A DNA stretch of 64,000 bases from Pseudarcicella hirudinis (lineage in GTDB: Bacteria; Bacteroidota; Bacteroidia; Cytophagales; Spirosomataceae), in the NCBI RefSeq assembly GCF_900115665.1, contig NZ_FOXH01000013.1, positions 1 to 64,000 of the forward strand, read 5' to 3'. The notes under the pieces were generated by a model that worked only from the letters and a program-made list of their open reading frames with translations, did not search any database and was not told the origin of the DNA. How positions within the stretch are numbered: the stretch's first letter is position 1; the number at the start of each line of letters is the position of its first letter. Of the stretch, positions 33,701-42,487 are shown one piece after another. Position numbers and translations under genes: made by a program.

Positions 33701-35023
33701 ATGCATCCTAATATCCCGGAAACTAACCAGAATGGTTCACCCTCAAAAAGAGTAGTTATTGTAGGAGCTGGTTTTGGTGGTTTGGCATTAGCCCAGAAAC
33801 TTGCCGCAAATGATGATTTTCAGGTAGTTATTCTTGATAAAAACAATTTTCATCAATTTCAGCCATTATTTTATCAGGTTGCCACTGCAGGTCTTGAACC
33901 TTCTTCAATCGCCTTCCCACTCAGAAAGATTTTTCAGAATAAGAGAAATGTCCACATAAGAATCACAGAGGTAACAAAATTATTACCTGAGACCAATCAG
34001 ATTGAAACCAGACTCGGATTGATCGGCTATGATTATCTGGTACTTTCTATTGGTGCTGATACCAATTTCTTTGGCATGAAAAATATTCAGGAGCGCTCTC
34101 TGCCTATGAAGTCGGTGAATGAAGCACTTGGCTTGAGAAACCGTCTGCTGGAAAATCTTGAAAGGGCTTTGGTAGTGGAAAGTGCTGAGGAAAGTGTCGG
34201 ATTAATAAATGTAGTGGTAGTAGGAGGAGGACCGACAGGTGTGGAGATTTCCGGAACACTTGCGGAAATGAAAAAAGCGATTTTGCCAAAAGAATATCCG
34301 GAATTAAACTTTGATCTGATGCAGGTGACATTGATTGAGTCCGGAGCTGAGTTGCTGGGGCCAATGTCAAAACCTTCTCAGGTGAAATCTGAAGAATATT
34401 TGAAAAAACTGGGGGTAAATGTCAGACTTAATACCCGTGTAGTGGATTTTGACGGGAAGTTTGTAAAACTTGCTACCGGAGAAACTATCCGTACGGACAA
34501 TCTGGTTTGGGCGGCAGGAGTAAAAGCGAATTTTATAGAAGGACTGAATCCGGAGGTAGTTGCCAGAGGAGGACGCCTGAAAGTGAATCGTTATAATCAG
34601 GTGGAAGGTTATCAGAATATATTTGCGTTGGGAGATGTGGCATTAATGGCGGAAGAGAAATATCCTAACGGACATCCGCAACTAGCACAGGCAGCGATTC
34701 AGCAGGGGAAATTACTTTCAGAAAATCTTAAAAAGCTGAAAAGAGGAGAAAGTCTGAAAATGTTTGAGTACAAAGATTTGGGTTCTATGGCAACAGTAGG
34801 GCGAAATCTGGCAGTAGTGGACTTGCCTTTCTGGAAATTCCAGGGCTTTTTTGCCTGGCTGACCTGGATGTTTGTACACCTGATGTCTATTGTCGGGGTG
34901 AAGAACAGACTCTTGATTTTTATTAACTGGCTTTGGAATTATATAACTTATGACCAATCGCTAAGATTAATAATACGGGCAAAGTTTCCTAAAACGGACG
35001 ACGATCATCCCTCAATTTTATAG
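33701..35023 (+). CDS. Type II NADH:quinone oxidoreductase (NDH-2)
   Basis: 440 residues with two Rossmann folds: FAD site VVIVGAGFGGLALAQKLA and NADH site VVVVGGGPTGVEISGTLAEM. The second FAD-contacting motif is YQNIFALGDVALM. QLAQAAIQQGKLLSENL is the quinone-side segment of NDH-2. A C-terminal hydrophobic stretch (about 375-415, FFAWLTWMFVHLMSIVG and IFINWLWNYITY) anchors it to the inner membrane. It feeds NADH electrons to menaquinone without proton pumping, beside the complex I genes nuoBC elsewhere in this window. Confidence 0.92.
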   Translation: MHPNIPETNQNGSPSKRVVIVGAGFGGLALAQKLAANDDFQVVILDKNNFHQFQPLFYQVATAGLEPSSIAFPLRKIFQNKRNVHIRITEVTKLLPETNQIETRLGLIGYDYLVLSIGADTNFFGMKNIQERSLPMKSVNEALGLRNRLLENLERALVVESAEESVGLINVVVVGGGPTGVEISGTLAEMKKAILPKEYPELNFDLMQVTLIESGAELLGPMSKPSQVKSEEYLKKLGVNVRLNTRVVDFDGKFVKLATGETIRTDNLVWAAGVKANFIEGLNPEVVARGGRLKVNRYNQVEGYQNIFALGDVALMAEEKYPNGHPQLAQAAIQQGKLLSENLKKLKRGESLKMFEYKDLGSMATVGRNLAVVDLPFWKFQGFFAWLTWMFVHLMSIVGVKNRLLIFINWLWNYITYDQSLRLIIRAKFPKTDDDHPSIL

Positions 35024-35128
35024 CAATATCATGGCTTTTCCACGAGATTCTGCCACTGATGAATATTAAGTTATAGAAAAAATGATAAAAATCATTCAAT
35101 ATCTGATAACTCATAATTTTTAAGTGAG

Positions 35129-35136
35129 TATCTTTG
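35129..35136 (+). promoter_or_regulatory. Candidate -7 element of the hydroxylase gene
   Basis: TATCTTTG, exact TAnnTTTG, 64 bp upstream of the hydroxylase ATG; no -33 TTTG at the standard distance. Confidence 0.4.
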
Positions 35137-35199
35137 TACTCAAAATACAACGGAATAAAGCATTATATGCGTTTTTTATAAGATAAATCCAAAAATTTT

Positions 35200-35850
35200 A
35201 TGGAAGCGAATCAAAAAAAGGTGAGACCTAAAAATACCGGAACCAAGCAATTGTTTGAAAATCCAATATTAGAAAAACTATCGCGTACACATATTTCTAT
35301 ACCTGTAACGATGTTTTTTGTGACTGGTGCGGCTTTAGGCTGGTATGCATTTACACATACTGATTTCTCAAATATGACCATCGGGATCTTGTTTGCGAGC
35401 GGTTTAATTACTTTTACATTTGTAGAATATTGGGTACACAGAAGTGTGTATCATATCGAACCTACCACTGAGGCAAGGGCTAAGTTTCAATATACTACTC
35501 ATGGTGTACATCATGAATATCCTAAAGACAAAACCCGTTTGGCAATGCCTCCGATTTTGGCAATAATTGTTGCTTCAACCTTGTTTGCTATATTCTTTGT
35601 TTTAATGGGTGAGGGTGCTTATGCATTCTTCCCGGGATTTATCTGGGGATATGCCGGATATTTGCTGGTACATTATTCAATTCATGCTTATGCGCCTCCA
35701 AAGAACTTTATGAAGCAATTGTGGATTAACCACGCTGTTCATCATTATAAGGATGGAAATGCTGTATTTGGGGTATCTTCTCCGATCTGGGATTATGTTT
35801 TCGGAACGATGGATACAATGGATAAAAACAAAGTTTCAGAGAATTTGTAA
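35200..35850 (+). CDS. Sterol desaturase/fatty acid hydroxylase superfamily protein
   Basis: 216 residues with about four membrane helices and the His clusters of the di-iron membrane hydroxylases: EYWVHRSVYH, THGVHHEYPKD, HYSIHAYAP and INHAVHHYKDGNAVFGVSSPIWDYVFGT. The layout matches fatty-acid 2-hydroxylase-like enzymes of Bacteroidota, plausible in sphingolipid or lipid-A modification. The substrate is inferred. It is monocistronic with its own terminator. Confidence 0.88.
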   Translation: MEANQKKVRPKNTGTKQLFENPILEKLSRTHISIPVTMFFVTGAALGWYAFTHTDFSNMTIGILFASGLITFTFVEYWVHRSVYHIEPTTEARAKFQYTTHGVHHEYPKDKTRLAMPPILAIIVASTLFAIFFVLMGEGAYAFFPGFIWGYAGYLLVHYSIHAYAPPKNFMKQLWINHAVHHYKDGNAVFGVSSPIWDYVFGTMDTMDKNKVSENL

Positions 35851-35865
35851 GAAAATATACATTTT

Positions 35866-35900
35866 AAAAAGGCTTCCGGATCTGCTTTGGAAGCCTTTTT
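35866..35900 (+). terminator. Intrinsic terminator
   Basis: 12-bp stem AAAAAGGCTTCC / GGAAGCCTTTTT with an 11-nt loop and T-run. Confidence 0.88.
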
Positions 35901-35972
35901 GATTTTAAGCCTTTCAGATTGGTCTGCGTTTTCAATATCCGATCTTAAATGAATGAAAGATATCACCAGACA

Positions 35973-36566
35973 TTATTGCTTATTATTTTTAATGAGTTTT
36001 CTCAAATCTGCTTCCTGATCAGGCTGCCAGTATTTGCAATCCAACTGCAGGAAGACGGATGAATACGGTATCGTTTCATTTGTTTTTAATACCAGAATCT
36101 TAAATAATTTTGAAGCGCGGTCGATATTAACAAATACTGAATCGTGTAATATATTCTGTACCGGATGCCCTTTAATAATTTCTTTTAAATCCTGCTTATA
36201 ACGATCCACTCCTTTTACCTGGGATTCATGTAAGAAATCAAGTTCCTTATCTGTATAAATGTTAGGTTTTACATGGCTTGATTCGGTGATATTACTTAAT
36301 ACAAATCTGAGTACCTCTTTTAAGTTCTCATTGGTATTGATGACTTCTATTCCCTGAGCTGTCTGTAATGGAAAGGCTTTGTCTACTACCAGGATCCAAT
36401 TTCTATGCCCGAGCAGAGGAAGCTCTTCTTTCAGCTTATTCTGCCATTGTTTTTCCTCTGAGCGACAAGTAGCCTCGGATTTATGATGTTTATTACAGCT
36501 TATTGCCGATAATGAAATCATTAGTAACAGAAGACAGCTTCTTTTGGTAAATAGCGGAAAGTTCAT
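35973..36566 (-). CDS. Exported lipoprotein with RbsD/FucU-like domain
   Basis: 197 residues. A signal segment ends with lipobox SAISCNK. The mature part contains LPLLGHRNWILVVDKAFPLQTAQGIEVI, resembling the active-site stretch of the RbsD/FucU sugar-mutarotase fold (GHRNWI..D.A.P, with His and Asp at the catalytic places), and ends with LQLDCKYWQP. Classical RbsD/FucU proteins are cytoplasmic; an exported lipidated version would act on sugars in the periplasm. The assignment is by motif only. No sugar-transport gene is adjacent. Confidence 0.65.
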   Translation of the reverse strand: MNFPLFTKRSCLLLLMISLSAISCNKHHKSEATCRSEEKQWQNKLKEELPLLGHRNWILVVDKAFPLQTAQGIEVINTNENLKEVLRFVLSNITESSHVKPNIYTDKELDFLHESQVKGVDRYKQDLKEIIKGHPVQNILHDSVFVNIDRASKLFKILVLKTNETIPYSSVFLQLDCKYWQPDQEADLRKLIKNNKQ

Positions 36567-36655
36567 ATTGAAAAGTTATTTAATAACATTTGCCTTGTTT
36601 GAATCGCACATGTTTTTGAAAGCAAAGTAAGCATATTTTCTTGTATCTGAATGGC

Positions 36656-36734
36656 CTTCACCGTGGTCCGAGGCTCACGGCTCACCTGCCTTACCTATTT
36701 AAATTTATGCTCTGTGTGCCAGAGAGCATGGATT
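36656..36734. repeat. Dispersed intergenic repeat, copy 2
   Basis: 79 bp, sharing with 19023-19095 the start (TTCACCG), ACC-TATTTAA, and the conserved hairpin (ATGCTCT / AGAGCAT, 36707-36729, both copies 23 bp long) with CATGG.TT after it. The first stem differs (CCGTG ... CACGG here). It lies between the RbsD-like and MuiA-like genes, 14 bp from the latter's stop. Confidence 0.7.
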
Positions 36735-36748
36735 AGAAGCCTTTCAAA

Positions 36749-38623
36749 TTAGTCTGCTCTTTCAATAAAGCCGGATTTTGGATATTTTACTGAATAACTG
36801 AAATTGACTTTCTTCTCCTTTGCGGGGTCTAATGAAATCTTCCAGGTAATTTTTCCGGTTTCATTATTTATTTCTGCTTCTTTGGCTTCTTTATTATACA
36901 CGTCAATTTCTTTACTGTTTGTTAAAGGAAACTGATCGTCAAGCGTCAGATTTATGGCTTTGTTTTTGGTATTTCTCACTACGATTTCATAAGCAAGCTG
37001 ATCGGTTTTAGAATTACCGATAAATTGCTTTTTGGTAAACTCTTTTTGTTTAACCCTTGAAATCAGAACATTTTTATCTCTCCCTAAGGCAAAATCCAGG
37101 GTATCACTATTTGGTAAGCTAAGGGTAGATTTTCCCAGAAATGTTCCTTCAAAATACAGGTTGATATCCCCTTCCAGCAATTTGTATTTTTCCCAGTTTA
37201 ATACATGAGCCGTCAAAAAAGCATCACGGTCGATTTTAGGGACGGCATAATATTCATAAACGGCAGGAATGTTTTCTTCCTTAATATCAACGGTATAAAC
37301 TTTCCCGTCAGATGGAATGGTATAGGGCATCAATATGTCAAAAGACTGACTCGTAGGAGCTTCTTTTTCCTCAATCTGAATGGGCATTGAGCCTCCTTTT
37401 TTAATTGAAATACCGGTAGCTGCACTAGAAAACTTTCTCTCAGCACCATAACCAGCCACGACTACTTCCTGTAATTGATTGGTGCTTTCCGTTAAACTCA
37501 CGTCAACTTTATTATTTCTGATATATTCATCATGGCTTGAATATCCTACCGATGAAAATGTAAGCATTCTGAGGGTAGAGTTGGGTGGAATATTGAGGTG
37601 ATAAAAACCATCTGCATCAGAAACAGTACCTAAAGATGAACCTTTTAACTGCACAGATACACCCGGAATACTTTGTCCTTTTCCATCTGTTACCTGTCCG
37701 CTTACCTCGGTAATGATTTCCGGAGCTGATCCTTTATCTTTGAAATAACTGCTGTAGTTATTAATTTTTCCCCAGTACCAGTTTTCTAAAACAGGAGGTG
37801 TTCCGTTTTGGTTAGGATTAGCAGTAGATAATCGGAGTTTTACCTCTTTCCAGTCTTCCCCTGAAAACTGATAAACATTTGCTTTGTAGACTAAGTTGAG
37901 CGGTTCGGAAATCTGATCAACCCGAACATCATAGGTAGGTTTCCATAAGGCATCTTTTACAAAATAACTTAATGAAAAAGCAGTATTGGGTATGGTTTCT
38001 TTACTCGAAATCGTAACAAGAATGTCTGAAGTTGTCTGGTCTTTGGCAATAGTTATTACCGTAAGCTGTTGATTGACTTTCCTGATATCTTTTTCAACTT
38101 TAGCGATTTCCCGTTCAATTTCAAGCTGTTTGTTCATTACTTCCTGCATGCGAACACGCTGAAATTCTATGGCTTCCTTAAAATCTGTTATCTTTAAACC
38201 AGTCGACGTTCCTGCAACACTTTGATTTTTTACCAGCATTTCTTCCTCTCTTTTATAGACGATAAGGCTATTCCTGAGTGATTTGATTTTATCCTCAAAC
38301 GTTTCTTTCTGGTTCCCGAGCCTGGCAATCTCGTCCTGACGGGTTTGTTCTCTTTTGTTGTTTAACTGATGAACAATTGAATTGACAGTAAACTTTCCGG
38401 AACCTTTAACCTGAATGCTGTTTTTATCAATTTGCTGGGAAATTCCTTTAAACACAAGAACAGTTTTCCCACTTTCCAATGAGGTTTTAGCTGTTCTGGT
38501 TACCTGTGCTCCATTGAGAAATACTGTAACATTCTCAATTTTCGAATCGAGAGGGACTTCCTTCGGGTTTTGAGCTAAAGTGCCGGAATAGACGAAGAAA
38601 CCTAAAATGAGGATTTTTTTCAT
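36749..38623 (-). CDS. MuiA/DUF4139-family protein with carboxypeptidase-regulatory-like insert
   Basis: 624 residues with a signal peptide (MKKILILGFFVYSGTLAQ). Order: a DUF4140-like start (VPLDSKIENVTVFLNGAQVTRTAK), a coiled coil (about 95-180), the first part of the DUF4139 beta region (ISYFVKDALWKPTYDVRVD-like), then an inserted CarboxypepD_reg-like domain (about 305-380). The insert reads VSGQVTDGKGQSIPGVSVQLKG and GTVSDADGFYHLNIP and continues to LQEVVVAGYG. The second DUF4139 part ends with FSYSVKYPK. The insert plus VVAGYG is what one sees at the N-terminus of SusC/TonB-dependent receptors. Relatives without the insert are called mucoidy inhibitor A. Role unknown. Confidence 0.85.
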   Translation of the reverse strand: MKKILILGFFVYSGTLAQNPKEVPLDSKIENVTVFLNGAQVTRTAKTSLESGKTVLVFKGISQQIDKNSIQVKGSGKFTVNSIVHQLNNKREQTRQDEIARLGNQKETFEDKIKSLRNSLIVYKREEEMLVKNQSVAGTSTGLKITDFKEAIEFQRVRMQEVMNKQLEIEREIAKVEKDIRKVNQQLTVITIAKDQTTSDILVTISSKETIPNTAFSLSYFVKDALWKPTYDVRVDQISEPLNLVYKANVYQFSGEDWKEVKLRLSTANPNQNGTPPVLENWYWGKINNYSSYFKDKGSAPEIITEVSGQVTDGKGQSIPGVSVQLKGSSLGTVSDADGFYHLNIPPNSTLRMLTFSSVGYSSHDEYIRNNKVDVSLTESTNQLQEVVVAGYGAERKFSSAATGISIKKGGSMPIQIEEKEAPTSQSFDILMPYTIPSDGKVYTVDIKEENIPAVYEYYAVPKIDRDAFLTAHVLNWEKYKLLEGDINLYFEGTFLGKSTLSLPNSDTLDFALGRDKNVLISRVKQKEFTKKQFIGNSKTDQLAYEIVVRNTKNKAINLTLDDQFPLTNSKEIDVYNKEAKEAEINNETGKITWKISLDPAKEKKVNFSYSVKYPKSGFIERAD

Positions 38624-38644
38624 GGGCAGTTTAATAAGATTTAT

Positions 38645-39145
38645 TTAATGTAAAACTTTTGTTACTTCCGAGGAATCCGGACAGGAAATCAGTAATTCTC
38701 TGGTCGTTTTTTTGAAAACCGGATGGATGAATTCAGGAGCGATTTCTTCCAGCGGAACAAGTACAAATCTACGCTCCTGAATAAACGGATGAGGCAGGGT
38801 AAGATTGTCGAAATTTGAGATTAATTCTCCAAAATACAGAATATCTATGTCTATTAAACGTGCACCCCATTTTTCATGCCTTACTCTTCCCAGCTGACTT
38901 TCAATAGATTGGGTAAGGGAAAGTAATTCCTGAGCCGTTTTTTCAGATGTCAGTTCAAGGGCTAAATTAAGGAAGCCGGGCTGATCGGTTTTGCCCCAGG
39001 GAGCAGTTTCGTATAAATGAGATTGTTTTGAAACTGGTCCGATCTGTTCGTTTAGAAGACTTATTGCTTTTTGAAGGGTTTCTTCCCTGTTTCCAAGATT
39101 GGCTCCGAGGAGAAGATATACTTTTTGGAGATTTGTCTCTAACAT
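38645..39145 (-). CDS. folK: 2-amino-4-hydroxy-6-hydroxymethyldihydropteridine diphosphokinase
   Basis: 166 residues. It transfers pyrophosphate from ATP to the pterin in folate synthesis. Signature stretches are LLLGANLGNREETLQKA at the N-terminus, SHLYETAPWG for pterin binding, and RHEKWGARLIDIDILYFG with the catalytic Asp pair, then LPHPFIQERRFVLVPL. The gene is 21 bp upstream of the MuiA-like gene, so the two are probably co-transcribed. Confidence 0.95.
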   Translation of the reverse strand: MLETNLQKVYLLLGANLGNREETLQKAISLLNEQIGPVSKQSHLYETAPWGKTDQPGFLNLALELTSEKTAQELLSLTQSIESQLGRVRHEKWGARLIDIDILYFGELISNFDNLTLPHPFIQERRFVLVPLEEIAPEFIHPVFKKTTRELLISCPDSSEVTKVLH

Positions 39146-39329
39146 GTTATTTTTAATAATAAAGTAATTTAGGTTCAGGCAAATATTGCATAAATAGATG
39201 GAATGTTAAACTGCATTGATAAACTAAACGATGAGGGCCAAAAAAGGTCTGAGATATAAAAACTATCAGTGAAAGATAATTCCACCCATTATTTTGCGTA
39301 TATATATTTATAATATTGAATAATTTCAA

Positions 39330-39887
39330 ATGAAAAATCAGATAATCGTAAAAGGCTGTTTATTGATTTCGGAACCGTTTCTTAAGGATCCGAATTTCGA
39401 GAGAAGTGTCGTTTTGATTTGTGACCATAATGAACAGGGATCCTTTGGATTAGTACTTAACCACAAAATGAGCTTACATCTGGATGATGTTCTTGAAGAG
39501 AATATTTATCCGGATATTCCCCTTTTTGCAGGTGGCCCGGTTCAGCCTAATACTTTGCATTTTATCCACAATCGACCGGATGTTATAGAAGGCGGAACTG
39601 AAATTCTGGAAGGACTTTATTGGGGAGGTAAATTTGAGGATGTTAAGAAATTACTGAATAACGGAGTACTGACAGCTCAGGATATTCGCTGCTTCATTGG
39701 TTACTCCGGATGGGATTCTGGGCAACTTGCAGGAGAATTAAAACAGGATTCATGGATTGTATCAAAAAATTCGGCAGAGTTTATCTTTAATACTCCGGCT
39801 GAAAATTTCTGGAGAAGTATTCTGAGGGAAATGGGAGGAGATTTTAAGGTTTTATCAAATTACCCTGTAGATCCCAGCCTGAATTAA
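39330..39887 (+). CDS. YqgE/AlgH family protein
   Basis: 185 residues. Motifs are KGCLLISEPFLKDPNFERSVVLICDHNEQGSFGLVLN at the start, FAGGPVQPNTLHFIHN, FIGYSGWDSGQL and ELKQDSWIV, covering the whole family. The biochemical function is unsettled (AlgH was first linked to alginate regulation). No TetR- or pilus-related neighbour is seen. Confidence 0.93.
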   Translation: MKNQIIVKGCLLISEPFLKDPNFERSVVLICDHNEQGSFGLVLNHKMSLHLDDVLEENIYPDIPLFAGGPVQPNTLHFIHNRPDVIEGGTEILEGLYWGGKFEDVKKLLNNGVLTAQDIRCFIGYSGWDSGQLAGELKQDSWIVSKNSAEFIFNTPAENFWRSILREMGGDFKVLSNYPVDPSLN

Positions 39888-39914
39888 TATGAATAATAAA
39901 TTGTTTTCAATATA

Positions 39915-39930
39915 CACTGACCAGTCAGTG
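39915..39930. promoter_or_regulatory. Palindromic operator-like site upstream of the DODA-type gene
   Basis: Perfect inverted repeat CACTGAC-CA-GTCAGTG, 35 bp before the dioxygenase ATG. Size and sequence resemble TetR-family operators (TGACC-GGTCA type). No TetR gene is in the window. Confidence 0.55.
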
Positions 39931-39965
39931 GAAAACGGATCATTATTATCATATAACAGAATGAA

Positions 39966-40844
39966 ATGGATCGCAGAGAATTTTTAGTATTATCCGGGAT
40001 TTCTGTCCCTTCTATCAATAAATTCATGAATCTAACTCACTTGAAATCAGTTGCTGAGGCTTATAACAGGACTGAAAAAATGCCTGTCCTGTTTATTGGC
40101 CATGGAAATCCGATGAATGCTATTCTGGATAATCCATTTACCCACAGCCTTCAGAATCTTGGTAAGTCTTTACGTGAAAAATATAAACCCAATGCTATTT
40201 TAGTAGTTTCGGCGCACTGGCTTTCAAGAGGAACTTTTGTAAATATTTCTCCAAAACCCAAAATTATTTACGATTTCGGAGGTTTTCCTGAAGAACTGTT
40301 TCAGGTAAAATATCCTGCCAGCGGTTCCCCGGAATTTGCCAGAGTCGTGGAAGAATTACTGCCTGAAGCAAAGGAAGATACGGATTGGGGTTTGGACCAC
40401 GGTGCCTGGACAATTTTAAAACATATTTATCCTGATGCAGACATTCCTGTTTTTGAATTGAGTATCGATTATTACCGCCCGATGGAATACCATTTTAATC
40501 TGGCGGAAAGACTTAAATCTTTAAGGGATAAAGGTGTTTTAATTATAGGAAGTGGAAATATTGTACATAACCTGCGTATGTTTTTTGGAAGAAAAGACGG
40601 CACTCCCTATGACTGGACGATAGAATTTGACGATTGGTCAAAAGAAATGATAATTAACAAGGATTTCCGGAGCTTGATTAATTATGAAAAGCAGGGAAAA
40701 GCTGCAGCTATGGCAATTCCTACACCCGATCACTATATCCCGATGCTTTATACATTGGGGCTGACTGAGCCGGATGAAGAAATAAAATTTACCTATGAAG
40801 AAAACATAGGTTCTATCAGTATGCGGTGTTTCCAGATCGGATAA
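39966..40844 (+). CDS. DODA-type (YgiD-like) extradiol ring-cleavage dioxygenase
   Basis: 292 residues. A leader resembling a twin-arginine signal (MDRREFLVLSG) precedes the class III extradiol core. Core motifs: PVLFIGHGNPMNAI, AILVVSAHWLSRG, DWGLDHGAWTILKHIYPDADIPV and IIGSGNIVHNLR. The His residues in these segments form the predicted metal site. Relatives convert L-DOPA to 4,5-seco-DOPA in vitro; the natural substrate is unknown. The next gene starts 34 bp downstream, so they form an operon. Confidence 0.9.
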   Translation: MDRREFLVLSGISVPSINKFMNLTHLKSVAEAYNRTEKMPVLFIGHGNPMNAILDNPFTHSLQNLGKSLREKYKPNAILVVSAHWLSRGTFVNISPKPKIIYDFGGFPEELFQVKYPASGSPEFARVVEELLPEAKEDTDWGLDHGAWTILKHIYPDADIPVFELSIDYYRPMEYHFNLAERLKSLRDKGVLIIGSGNIVHNLRMFFGRKDGTPYDWTIEFDDWSKEMIINKDFRSLINYEKQGKAAAMAIPTPDHYIPMLYTLGLTEPDEEIKFTYEENIGSISMRCFQIG

Positions 40845-40878
40845 ATAAAACAATCCGGCTTTATTCAAATCGATAGTT

Positions 40879-41760
40879 ATGACAAAAATTGCATTTATTG
40901 GTATCGGAAATCTCGGATTTCCGATTGCTTTAAACCTTATCAAAGCCGGGTACGATGTTACAGTTTATAACAGAACCCCGGAAAAAGCAAAACCGCTTGC
41001 GGAGGCAGGTGCTAAACTGGCTTCCACTCCTCAGGAAGCAACTCAGGGGAAAGATGTTCTGATTACTGTTTTGGCTGATGACAAAGCTTTGCTCGGAATA
41101 TGTACTGATGCAGCAATTGAGTCTTTAGGAGCTGAAGGTTTACACATTTCAATGAGTACTATTTCTCCTGAAACATCCAGAAAGCTATCGATACAGCATC
41201 AGCAATTTGGCGTAGATTATGTGGCTGCTCCGATTTTCGGAAGACCGGAAGCGATGGCTGCAAGAATTGGGAATATTGCTATTTCAGGACCAAATCAGGC
41301 AAAAGAAGACGCAAAACCTTTGATCCTGGCCGGTGCAGCCAAAGGTATTTTTGATTTTGGAGAGGATCCGGGGGCAGCTAATGTTGTTAAACTTGCCGGA
41401 AATTTCATGATTTCTGCCGCAATAGAAGCAATGTCTGAAGCTTATACTATGGCAGAAAAAAATGGCGTAAGCAGGCAGGATATTTCTGAAATGTTTGGAC
41501 AAACTTTATTTGCCTGCCCGATTTATCAGAATTACGGAAAGGCTATTGCTGTCAATAAATATGATGAAAATGTAGGATTCAGATTGCCTTTGGGATTGAA
41601 AGACCTGAACCTGGTACTTGATACGGCCTTACTGGGAAAAACGCCGATGCCTTTTGCCAATATTGTTCAGCAACGTCTCATTTCAGGATTGGCTAAAGGA
41701 AGAGAACATTGGGATTGGACGGGTTTGGCTCAGGGTGCTGCGGATGATGCAGGATTGTAA
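40879..41760 (+). CDS. NAD(P)-dependent beta-hydroxyacid dehydrogenase family protein
   Basis: 293 residues. The Rossmann motif is IGIGNLGFPIALNLIKAGYDVTVYNRTPEKA; the Arg after N favours NADP. STISPETS is the substrate-binding motif and VKLAGNFMISAAIEAMSEAYTMAEKNG holds the catalytic Lys. The C-terminal part (LPLGLKDLNLVLDTA) is also typical. It could be a 3-hydroxyisobutyrate/glyoxylate reductase or an imine reductase-like enzyme. Likely co-transcribed with the preceding dioxygenase. Confidence 0.9.
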   Translation: MTKIAFIGIGNLGFPIALNLIKAGYDVTVYNRTPEKAKPLAEAGAKLASTPQEATQGKDVLITVLADDKALLGICTDAAIESLGAEGLHISMSTISPETSRKLSIQHQQFGVDYVAAPIFGRPEAMAARIGNIAISGPNQAKEDAKPLILAGAAKGIFDFGEDPGAANVVKLAGNFMISAAIEAMSEAYTMAEKNGVSRQDISEMFGQTLFACPIYQNYGKAIAVNKYDENVGFRLPLGLKDLNLVLDTALLGKTPMPFANIVQQRLISGLAKGREHWDWTGLAQGAADDAGL

Positions 41761-41792
41761 AGTCAGAATGTTATAAAACCGGCATGAAAATG

Positions 41793-41834
41793 AAATGTCC
41801 CGGATGGTGAATCTGTTTTCACATCGGGACATTT
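41793..41834. terminator. Hairpin between convergent genes
   Basis: 9-bp arms AAATGTCCC and GGGACATTT, extended by GATG/CATC across one unpaired base. It lies 33 bp after the dehydrogenase stop and 55 bp before the dinB-like stop. The T-run is short, so strength is moderate. Confidence 0.55.
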
Positions 41835-41889
41835 CTATATTCAACCCGTCGGATAATTGATGGATTGAATCAGGTTTAGAGGTAAGCGG

Positions 41890-42423
41890 TTAGAATTTTG
41901 CCATAAGGAGGTAAAACATGTAATCCGTCATAGGTGCATCAGTTAAATCCAGATTGCGCCCGATTGTTACGACCTGTCCACGGTGATAGGTACTATGATT
42001 CATGCAATGTTGAATAAGTTCTGTTCTTGGGCGTGAGAAATCGCCCACAAAAGGAATTGAAAAATCACAGTTTTCAGCTAATTCATTTTCATCAAGAGAC
42101 TGGATAAAGTAGTCTAATTCCTCGGATTGTTTAATAAATCTTTCAAAAGCCTCTTCTACGGAGTCCTGGTAAGTTTGTCGGAAATCTAATTCAGGCTGTA
42201 ATTTTTTCAAATTTCCAAGCCACCAGCTCTCTGTTTTTGAAATATGTAAAAGTGTTAATTTAATGCTTGAAAAACTGGAAGGAATTTCATTTTCCATCAG
42301 ATATGAGGGTTTTGATTTCAACCACTCAACCAGTTTTTTATTAGCCCATAAGTTGTAAGAAGAATAATCTTTCAATAATGAACCCAATGTTGATTCAGTG
42401 TTTTTAAGTGCTGTCTGTAACAT
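41890..42423 (-). CDS. DinB/YfiT-family four-helix-bundle protein
   Basis: 177 residues. The pattern YNLWANKKLVEWLKSKP, LLHISKTESWWLGNL and LIQHCMNHSTYHRGQVVTIGR gives the three metal-ligand His of the DinB_2 fold. Family members include thiol-dependent S-transferases; BstA of Bacillus uses bacillithiol, and bshA is in this window. The exact substrate is unknown. An imperfect palindrome lies upstream. Confidence 0.88.
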   Translation of the reverse strand: MLQTALKNTESTLGSLLKDYSSYNLWANKKLVEWLKSKPSYLMENEIPSSFSSIKLTLLHISKTESWWLGNLKKLQPELDFRQTYQDSVEEAFERFIKQSEELDYFIQSLDENELAENCDFSIPFVGDFSRPRTELIQHCMNHSTYHRGQVVTIGRNLDLTDAPMTDYMFYLLMAKF

Positions 42424-42465
42424 AGTTATTGTTGTTTAGTTTGATGTTACAAAGTAAATACAGCA

Positions 42466-42487
42466 TAGTGACAGCCCTATGTCAGTA
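42466..42487. promoter_or_regulatory. Inverted-repeat site upstream of the dinB-like gene
   Basis: TGACA at 42469-42473 and TGTCA at 42480-42484 with 6 bp between, 46 bp before the dinB-like start on the minus strand. A near -7 match (TTACTTTG on the minus strand) lies between. Similar TGACA-N6-TGTCA sites accompany WYL/YafY-type regulators, which I state from memory of the family and cannot verify here. Confidence 0.4.
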
